A stretch of 10,480 bases of DNA from the NCBI GenBank assembly GCA_937864975.1, contig CALMDI010000515.1:1-10480 (forward strand), read 5' to 3'. The DNA comes from an uncultured Chloroflexota bacterium (GTDB lineage Bacteria > Chloroflexota > Anaerolineae > Aggregatilineales > Phototrophicaceae). Each line of letters opens with the position of its first letter. Position 1 is the first letter of the stretch. A program made the position numbers and the translations under genes. The notes beneath the pieces are model-generated. The model did not search any database. It was not told where the DNA came from and saw only the letters and a program-made list of their open reading frames with translations. Shown here in pieces: positions 6,147 through 10,480 of the stretch.

Positions 6147-6428
6147 CTAGGCGGGCGGCGTCCGGTTGTCCGTGGATGTAAAGATCAAACCGCCATTTTC
6201 AGCACGAATTACCTTAATCAGCGCCTCAAACTCTTCGTTACAGTCCGGGCAGCAGCGCAGATGCTCCTCGACCGCGGGCAGCAGATCGCGCAGATTCGCC
6301 CCCGTGTTGACCAGATCGACCAGACAATCGAACTGCTCGCAGCACTTCTGGCAGTCCATGTCTTCGTACTGGTGCACTTCAAAAATGGCGTTGATTAACT
6401 TGTTAATACGCTCTTCTTGCGGTGCCAT
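6147..6428 (-). CDS. Small zf-HC2 / ZAS-type zinc-finger protein (putative anti-sigma factor)
   Basis: A 93-residue protein. ATG 6428 is preferred over the far upstream ATG at 6566 because GGAG (6437-6440) stands 8 nt before it and the conserved part begins there. The core is CQKCCEQFDC (26-35), then LVDLVNTGANLRDLLPAVEE and HLRCCPDC (56-63). The H56-x3-C60-x2-C63 motif with an upstream cysteine is the zinc ligand set of zf-HC2 (ZAS) anti-sigma factors such as RsrA and ChrR. In RsrA, oxidation of these cysteines releases the sigma factor. Here four cysteines precede the histidine and an adjacent CC pair occurs at both sites. No membrane segment is present, consistent with a cytoplasmic sensor. 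No sigma factor lies within the window, so the anti-sigma role is inferred; it could instead be an orphan zinc-finger protein. Its pairing with trxB suggests thiol stress. Confidence 0.8.
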   Translation of the reverse strand: MAPQEERINKLINAIFEVHQYEDMDCQKCCEQFDCLVDLVNTGANLRDLLPAVEEHLRCCPDCNEEFEALIKVIRAENGGLIFTSTDNRTPPA

Positions 6429-6436
6429 CTTGCGTG

Positions 6437-6440
6437 CTCC
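6437..6440 (-). promoter_or_regulatory. Shine-Dalgarno GGAG deciding the start at 6428
   Basis: GGAG with an 8-nt spacer to ATG 6428; it supports the short 93-residue reading. Confidence 0.55.
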
Positions 6441-6481
6441 ATGACTTTCATTGCACTCATTCGACGCTTGATGCGCCTGGT

Positions 6482-6508
6482 ATCTTACCATAAATTGCGG
6501 CGTGGCAA
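6482..6508 (-). promoter_or_regulatory. Candidate promoter of the zinc-finger/trxB unit
   Basis: Minus-strand TTGCCA (6503-6508), a short 15-nt spacer and TAAGAT (6482-6487), giving a leader of about 45-50 nt. The spacer is shorter than ideal. No SigR-type GGAAT/GTT motif was seen. Confidence 0.3.
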
Positions 6509-6649
6509 GCCATGCCCAACGGCGCCCTTCTGCCGTCGAGCCCCCTGTCAGCGGAGCAGTCATCAAAGGTCGATTGAGCGGCGTGCTGATGGAGCAAAAG
6601 AGGTATCGGAACCGGTCGCCCGTATAAACTCATGATTTCGATAAACAGT

Positions 6650-7558
6650 TTATTGACGAGATGACGACGAGGGGTCCCAGGGGGATTGGGTGACGAGCGA
6701 GCCAACTTCCTCGCGCCCGTTTCGAGGCGCTTCCGACGGCGGAAGCCGCTCTGAAAGCAGCCGTTCGAGGTGCTCGACCTGTTTGCTTAAGTCGCGCACG
6801 CCCATTTCGGCGCGAACGTTGACTTCATACTCGATGTCATTTCGTACCTTGTCGTTCGCTGCCTGACGCGCCTGCTTGATGAGGATAAACAGCGACAGGA
6901 AGACCATTTCGAGCGAGACGATCACCGTCAGAAAGCCGAACGGGAATGGATCGAACGGTTTCGCGCCAGGAATCCAGCCGAGATTCCAGATAATCCAGAT
7001 GATAAACCAGACCAGACTAAAGCCCACAAAGTACATGTTTCCCGATACATTGGTAATGAAGTCCGAAATCCGGTTGCCGAGCGTTGTCTCGACCTCAATC
7101 ACGTCGTTTACGTTGGTCACGACGCGATCCTGAACGAGCGCGTTCGTCGTACGGACGCGCTGCGCCAAAATCTCCAGCATCCGCAGTGCGATATTCGGAT
7201 AAGTGTAGATCAGCGTCGTCAGGTCATCCCGACCCAGCATCAACACATCGGTCGGTTCCAGCGTTCGCGCGCTTGCCGAGCGTGGATGGTTCTCGAACAG
7301 CGACATTTCTCCGAATACCTGTTTGCCATCGACGACCCCTAGCGTCACCTTTTCACCGACGCGATCCTGAATGAACAATTCAACGCGCCCCGACTGGACG
7401 ATATACATTTCGCCGCCCGGCTCGTGCTGCTGGAACAGGATGTGCCCGGCTTCAAACGTACGCTGACGCAGCCGGGGGACAAGCGCGGCAAATTCTTCGT
7501 CGTTAAAAAGCGCGAATAACGAGACACTGCGAAGAAAAGCGGGGTCAATAGTTGGCAT
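6650..7558 (-). CDS. Cyclic-nucleotide-binding domain fused to DUF1003 membrane domain
   Basis: A 302-residue protein in two parts. Residues about 10-135 are a cNMP-binding domain: LFALFNDEEFAALVPRL (14-30), FEAGHILFQQHEPGGEMYIV (35-54), and the phosphate-binding cassette FGEMSLFENHPRSASAR (82-98), keeping Glu84 and Arg93 that contact the cyclic nucleotide in the family. Residues about 158-265 match DUF1003: NRISDFITNVSGNMYFVGF, membrane helix 1 (about 174-193, with VWFIIWIIWNLG), PFDPFPFGFLTVIVSLE (201-217), membrane helix 2 (about 207-227), and a charged cytoplasmic stretch IKQARQAANDKVRNDIEYEV. The tail after 265 is polar and low in complexity. There is no DNA-binding domain, so it is not a CRP-type regulator. 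The likely role is a membrane protein tuned by a cyclic nucleotide; the function of DUF1003 is unknown. It stands alone, 221 bp from the zinc-finger gene. Confidence 0.88.
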   Translation of the reverse strand: MPTIDPAFLRSVSLFALFNDEEFAALVPRLRQRTFEAGHILFQQHEPGGEMYIVQSGRVELFIQDRVGEKVTLGVVDGKQVFGEMSLFENHPRSASARTLEPTDVLMLGRDDLTTLIYTYPNIALRMLEILAQRVRTTNALVQDRVVTNVNDVIEVETTLGNRISDFITNVSGNMYFVGFSLVWFIIWIIWNLGWIPGAKPFDPFPFGFLTVIVSLEMVFLSLFILIKQARQAANDKVRNDIEYEVNVRAEMGVRDLSKQVEHLERLLSERLPPSEAPRNGREEVGSLVTQSPWDPSSSSRQ

Positions 7559-7690
7559 AATTGCTGCTCGGCGTGACCACTTCGATAATCATGGACAGGC
7601 ACTGTGAACTGTACCAGCGTCAAGTCGGCAAAAGCTTACAGCACAGTCCTATGTGCGAATGTACCTCATTTCGACGAGGCGCATTGGCGA

Positions 7691-7696
7691 ATCATA
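7691..7696 (-). promoter_or_regulatory. Possible -10 element (TATGAT) upstream of the cNMP-DUF1003 gene
   Basis: TATGAT on the minus strand within the 184-bp gap before the gene. The hexamer 17 nt upstream, CTGTAA, is a poor -35. It would imply a leader of about 125 nt. Weak. Nothing else clear was seen in this gap. Confidence 0.25.
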
Positions 7697-7742
7697 ACAC
7701 GCGCCAGCACAAATTACAGTCAGACGCCCGGACGGTAAGGAT

Positions 7743-8771
7743 TTAGAGGCTGACGATGCGGCGGGCGACGCGCACCTGTTTGGGGAACATGGGCAGGAAG
7801 TCCGCGAAGCCGGAGTAGCGACCCGCCTGGCGCTCCGTCAGGTAACGACGCAAAACGCTGATGACGCCCGGCAGCAGCGCCATGCCATAGACCTTGCGCT
7901 CCATCAGGACAAAGGCGTTTGCTTCTGCGGGGCTGACGTGATCTTCGAGATAGATGGCGACGATACCCGCCACGAACAGCGCCAGAAACTGCTCCTGCCA
8001 GCCGGGGAAAAGCTGTTGGAACGCTTCGGGCACCGGCAGGACGATCTTCGACGCCTCGGCAACCTTATCGGCGTGACGGTGCAGGTAGGCGACCATCAAC
8101 ATGCGCCCGAACTGGGTGAGCACGGCGCGGTAAAGAGTCGCCGCGTCGTCGTCGAAGGGCCAGGGTGGGCTGTCTCCCCAGGCGAGGCGCGGCGGCACAA
8201 TCGCGATTAACTCGCGTCCCAGTCGCACGCCGACTTCCTGATCGGTTGGGAAGGCGATGTTGGGCACGAACACCAGCGTTTCGCGGATGTCTCCGACAAA
8301 GGCTTCCAGAAACGGGCGAATGCACGAATCCGACAGGGCGCGTTTCGACTGATCGAGCGCGGCTTGCCACGAAGCGCTGTCCTTTTGCCACCATCCCGGC
8401 AGATCGACACGCTGATACAGGTCGCGAAGCTGCTCGATCCACTCCGGCGTCATCCAGCCCGGCAGCCCCTGCACCTCAAAATCGGGCAGGCGCAGCCGCA
8501 GCATAGCGCTGAAAAGCGCTTCGAGCGGCGTGTTCTTGTCCAGTCGCTCCTGCAGGACGCGCACGGCGTCGTGATCGCGGTACGGGGCGAGCAGCTTGAG
8601 CGCGCCTCTGGCGTGGGTATGGATGCCGTGAAGGTGGCGCGCCTGCGCTTTGCTGTTCCAGTCGGTCGCCGCAAGCAGGGTTGACAGCAGCCGAACGCGG
8701 TCGTCCAGACGGACGACAATATCGGGCTGTATCGGCGTCGAACTCGGTTGAACCGATTGTGTGGCTTGCAT
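7743..8771 (-). CDS. Hypothetical protein (342 aa)
   Basis: A soluble protein I cannot name with certainty, of a kind I associate with Chloroflexota. Visible features are RVRLLSTLLAATDW (25-38), a histidine-rich helix HLHGIHTHARG (46-56), a tryptophan-rich centre WMTPEWIEQLRDLY (106-119), LVFVPNIAFPTDQE (166-179) and LGRELIAIVPPRLAWGDSPP (184-203). Then a helix with TQFGRMLMVAYLHRHADKVA (219-238), FLALFVAGIVAIYLEDHVSP (262-281) and the C-terminal FADFLPMFPKQVRVARRIVS (322-341). The strand LVFVPN followed by a helix vaguely recalls DUF4932-type proteins, but no HExxH metal site is present, so any peptidase role would be lost. The hydrophobic stretch 262-275 is too short and too close to charges for a confident membrane helix. 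ATG 8771 has no Shine-Dalgarno but a TACAAT -10 directly upstream, suggesting leaderless expression. Confidence 0.75.
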   Translation of the reverse strand: MQATQSVQPSSTPIQPDIVVRLDDRVRLLSTLLAATDWNSKAQARHLHGIHTHARGALKLLAPYRDHDAVRVLQERLDKNTPLEALFSAMLRLRLPDFEVQGLPGWMTPEWIEQLRDLYQRVDLPGWWQKDSASWQAALDQSKRALSDSCIRPFLEAFVGDIRETLVFVPNIAFPTDQEVGVRLGRELIAIVPPRLAWGDSPPWPFDDDAATLYRAVLTQFGRMLMVAYLHRHADKVAEASKIVLPVPEAFQQLFPGWQEQFLALFVAGIVAIYLEDHVSPAEANAFVLMERKVYGMALLPGVISVLRRYLTERQAGRYSGFADFLPMFPKQVRVARRIVSL

Positions 8772-8777
8772 AACGTT

Positions 8778-8783
8778 ATTGTA
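8778..8783 (-). promoter_or_regulatory. -10 element consistent with a leaderless start of the 342-residue gene
   Basis: TACAAT on the minus strand ends 6 nt before ATG 8771, so transcription would begin at or next to the A of the start codon. No Shine-Dalgarno sequence precedes the ATG, which fits. The -35 region (TTCTCT at 17-nt spacing) is poor. Confidence 0.4.
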
Positions 8784-8906
8784 GAGGCTTACGCAAGGCG
8801 AGAGAATTGAGGTCGCGTTGGAGCGGCATCGACGGTTAAGATTAGGTAAAGCGGCGTGACCGGACGCGCGCGTGAGTGTTGTAGTGAGTGAGCGAAGCCA
8901 GAGAAG

Positions 8907-9147
8907 TAACCTCAGGGAGATCGTTTCAATCCGCTCTGCGCCGCCCGGCGTTCAAAACGCCGGACGACCGGCAAACACGAGAAGTCCCTGAACGGACTCG
9001 AAGGGGTTCCAACCTCTTCAGAGGTTTCCAGATTTACTATAGCCGAGGGTTTTGAACCCTGGGCGTGGCAGCGCGGCGTTCCGTCGAACTTTTTGTTCGA
9101 CATCTTGCCGACCCTCGGCGGCGAGACCGAGCTTCTACCTGAGGTTA
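8907..9147. other. Hairpin-dense non-coding region bounded by a 10-bp inverted repeat
   Basis: This fills most of the 386-bp gap between divergent genes (8772-9157). The outer arms TAACCTCAGG (8907-8916) and CCTGAGGTTA (9138-9147) are perfect complements 221 nt apart. Inside are successive perfect hairpins: 8945-8952/8956-8963 (8 bp), 8983-8987/8994-8998 (5 bp), 9011-9016/9021-9026 (6 bp), 9046-9051/9055-9060 (6 bp), 9083-9089/9095-9101 (7 bp) and 9114-9118/9127-9131 (5 bp). A 9-bp alternative pairing, 9042-9050 with 9111-9119, excludes the fourth. No convincing coding frame is present. It may be a structured RNA leader of the GT4 gene, a separate small RNA, or a MITE/REP-like element. No exact target duplication flanks it. 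Bases 8772-8906 hold only the promoter of the 342-residue gene and a direct repeat GTGAGTG (8873-8879, 8884-8890). Confidence 0.5.
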
Positions 9148-9157
9148 GTGAGAACTA

Positions 9158-10294
9158 ATGATGCGAGTCGCGTTCTTCACCGAAACCTTTCTGCCAAAAG
9201 TCGACGGCATTGTGACCGTGACCTGCTTGCTGCTCGATCATCTGACGCAGCGCGGTATCGAGAGCGTGATTGTCGCGCCCAGGATGGGCGTCGAGCGCTA
9301 CAATCAGACGCGCATTATCGGCGTGCCGGGGGTCACCTTTCCCCTGTATCCAGAGCTGCGGATCGGTCCGCCGACGCTCTCGACCTATCACGAGCTAAAG
9401 GCGTTTCAGCCCGACGTCGCGCACTTCATCCACCCGGTCTTGATTGGCATCCCCGGCATGTTGATGGCGAAGCGGCTGGACATTCCCACCGTCGCGTCGT
9501 TTCACCTCGACGTCTCCCGGCTGGCGCATCATTTCAACCTCGGCTTTATCGAGCCTGTGACCGATCTCGTCACGCGCATTGTCTTCAATTCCGCGGACTA
9601 TACCCTCGCGCCCTCACGCCTGGTCCAGCAGGAGATGACGGCGCTCGGCGTGAAGCGCGTGGGGTTATGGCGGCGCGGCGTCGATTCAGAGCGCTTTAAC
9701 CCACGCTATCGCAGCGACGCCATGCGCCGCAAGCTCTCGGATGGTCATCCCGACAACGTGATTATGCTGTACGTCGGACGCCTCTCGAACGAGAAGCAGC
9801 TTGAGCAGATTCGGCACGTTCTGGAGCAGGTGCCGGGAACGCGGCTGGCGCTGGTGGGCGACGGTCCCGCCCGCGATGAGTTGCGGGCGCGCTTCGCCGG
9901 AACGAATACCAAACTCATCGGCTACTTACGCGGTGAAGCGCTGTCCCAGGCATATGCCAGCGCCGACCTGTTTATCTTCCCATCGGCGCTGGAAACCTTC
10001 GGCTTGGTCGTCACCGAGGCGATGGCTGCCGGGCTGCCCGTCGTCGCGTCGCGCGTGGGCGGCGTCCGCGACGTCGTCAGCGAAGGCGAAACCGGCTATA
10101 CCTTCGACGTCAACGACATTGGCGGGATGGTCGATGGCGTTCGGAAGCTTGCAAGCGATCGCGAGCGCATGAAAGCGATGGGCAGAGCCGCCCGCCAGTT
10201 CGCGGAAACGCAGAGTTGGGACGCGATGATGGACGAAGTGATCGACCTTTACGGACGGCTGATTGAAGCGCGTGTGCCCGCGCTGACCGCGTAG
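9158..10294 (+). CDS. GT4 glycosyltransferase, SqdX/SQD2-like (sulfolipid synthase-like)
   Basis: A 378-residue GT-B fold enzyme. N-terminal domain: RVAFFTETFLPKVDGIVTVT (3-22), a family opening with the nucleotide-loop glycines, then FPLYPELRIG (61-70), FQPDVAHFIHPVLIGIPGML (83-102) and VASFHLDVSRLAHHFNLG (112-129). C-terminal donor domain: LWRRGVDSERFNP (170-182), LYVGRLSNEKQL (204-215), LALVGDGPARDEL (230-242), FAGTNTKLIGYLRGE (246-260) and the EX7E motif E279/E287 within ALETFGLVVTEAMAAG. The string LWRRGVDSERFNP...MRRKLSDGHP closely recalls cyanobacterial SqdX, which moves sulfoquinovose from UDP-sulfoquinovose to diacylglycerol. Chloroflexota are known to make sulfolipid, but the partner SqdB is not in the window, so another glycolipid or mannosyl transfer (MgtA/PimB-like) is possible. 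ATG 9158 is followed by a second ATG at 9161; the ribosome site is weak (GAG 9150-9152; GAGG 9141-9144 lies far upstream). Confidence 0.88.
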   Translation: MMRVAFFTETFLPKVDGIVTVTCLLLDHLTQRGIESVIVAPRMGVERYNQTRIIGVPGVTFPLYPELRIGPPTLSTYHELKAFQPDVAHFIHPVLIGIPGMLMAKRLDIPTVASFHLDVSRLAHHFNLGFIEPVTDLVTRIVFNSADYTLAPSRLVQQEMTALGVKRVGLWRRGVDSERFNPRYRSDAMRRKLSDGHPDNVIMLYVGRLSNEKQLEQIRHVLEQVPGTRLALVGDGPARDELRARFAGTNTKLIGYLRGEALSQAYASADLFIFPSALETFGLVVTEAMAAGLPVVASRVGGVRDVVSEGETGYTFDVNDIGGMVDGVRKLASDRERMKAMGRAARQFAETQSWDAMMDEVIDLYGRLIEARVPALTA

Positions 10295-10311
10295 TCATAC
10301 GCTAACCCCAT

Positions 10312-10480
10312 TTATTGGTACACATCCGTACTCAAATACTTCAAGCCTGTGTCAATCATGATCGTGACGACGGTTTTGCCCGCGCCAAGCCGCTGCGCGA
10401 GACGCAGCGCCTCCTCGCCGCCGAGCTTCGCCACCGCCAGCCCGCCATGCCCCGCCCGGGCACCCCGCAGCGCCTTGCCG
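10312..10480 (-). CDS. Cysteine-synthase-like PLP enzyme, C-terminal end only
   Basis: The last 55 codons of a minus-strand gene that enters from the right edge and ends with TAA at 10312-10314. The residues EALRLAQRLGAGKTVVTIMI (23-42) followed by DTGLKYLSTDVYQ (43-55) are the typical ending of fold-type II PLP enzymes of the cysteine synthase family (compare CysK/CysM tails with a D-x-G-x-x-Y-L-S-T motif), which make cysteine from O-acetylserine or a related acceptor and sulfide. The PLP lysine and most of the enzyme are outside the window. The preceding residues (GHGGLAVAKLGGE) do not show the glycine/serine-rich loop expected just before this helix. The gene converges with the GT4 gene, with 17 bp between the stop codons and no clear terminator. 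Confidence 0.75.
   Translation of the reverse strand, partial: GKALRGARAGHGGLAVAKLGGEEALRLAQRLGAGKTVVTIMIDTGLKYLSTDVYQ

Noticed and set aside
5185..6150. A 321-codon plus-strand open frame opposite trxB
   Set aside because: A shadow of trxB, whose minus-strand reading carries every thioredoxin reductase motif.
6429..6649. tRNA, small gene or terminator in the gap between the zinc-finger gene and the cNMP-DUF1003 gene
   Set aside because: No cloverleaf, no T-tract hairpin and no frame with a credible start was seen; only a weak promoter candidate near the zinc-finger gene.
6641..6653. Palindrome ATAAACAGTTTAT at the end of the cNMP-DUF1003 gene as a terminator
   Set aside because: Arms of 6 bp with a 1-nt centre cannot form a useful hairpin, it overlaps the stop codon, it is AT-only but for the centre, and no U-tract follows.
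8921..9030. CRISPR-like look of GTTTCAATCC and of GGTTCCAACCTCTTCAGAGG
   Set aside because: The two sequences differ from each other and neither is repeated at spacer-like intervals. No cas gene is present.
8912..9103. A 63-codon minus-strand open frame in the hairpin-rich gap
   Set aside because: It reads straight through the palindromes, has no good ribosome site and no recognisable protein pattern. The hairpins explain the sequence better than coding does.
8901..9154. GAGAA on both sides of the 10-bp inverted repeat as a target-site duplication
   Set aside because: The two copies are not at equal distance from the arms, and five bases is too short to trust.

Overview
The window is 10.5 kb of GC-rich bacterial DNA with ordinary gene density. 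Gene content and protein style suggest a member of the phylum Chloroflexota, probably Anaerolineae-like. The clues are a GH94-type phosphorylase, an AftB-like GT-C enzyme, an SqdX/SQD2-like GT4, a cNMP-DUF1003 membrane protein and a hypothetical protein of a type I associate with Chloroflexota. This assignment is inference from protein resemblance; no rRNA or other phylogenetic marker is present.

Layout. Nine of the eleven genes lie on the minus strand. From the left: the N-terminal 373 residues of a GH94/'glycosyltransferase 36'-type protein (1-1119, minus, running off the left edge); a short HPF/RaiA-like ribosome-associated protein (1297-1617, plus) behind a good sigma70-type promoter; a convergent intergenic gap with inverted heptanucleotide repeats; a helical protein of unknown function (1730-2332, minus); an OsmC-family protein (2450-2902, minus) with a clear intrinsic terminator; a 135-residue protein of unknown function (2975-3382, minus); a large GT-C membrane glycosyltransferase (3458-5041, minus); thioredoxin reductase TrxB (5134-6111, minus) with a strong terminator, preceded 35 bp upstream by a 93-residue zf-HC2/ZAS-type zinc-finger protein (6147-6428, minus); a cyclic-nucleotide-binding/DUF1003 membrane protein (6650-7558, minus); a 342-residue hypothetical protein (7743-8771, minus) that may be expressed from a leaderless transcript; a 386-bp non-coding stretch rich in perfect hairpins; a GT4 glycosyltransferase resembling SqdX/SQD2 (9158-10294, plus); and the C-terminal 55 residues of a cysteine-synthase-like PLP enzyme (10312-10480, minus).

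How the genes fit together. Thiol and redox chemistry recurs: a ZAS-like protein with trxB, an OsmC peroxidase-like protein, and a cysteine synthase tail. Envelope or carbohydrate chemistry also recurs: GH94-like, GT-C and GT4 proteins. Only the zinc-finger/trxB pair looks like a tight operon. The other genes are mostly separated by gaps of 70-390 bp, often with their own promoter or terminator, so the window reads as a chromosomal backbone region rather than an obvious island.

Most interesting points: the hairpin-dense region at about 8907-9147, bounded by a perfect 10-bp inverted repeat whose right arm carries the only GAGG in the GT4 leader; the ZAS-trxB pairing, reminiscent of RsrA/SigR control of the thioredoxin system; the helical insertion in the GH94-like protein; and the inverted heptamer repeats at 1633-1726. 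I saw no CRISPR array, tRNA, rRNA, transposase or recognisable defence system.
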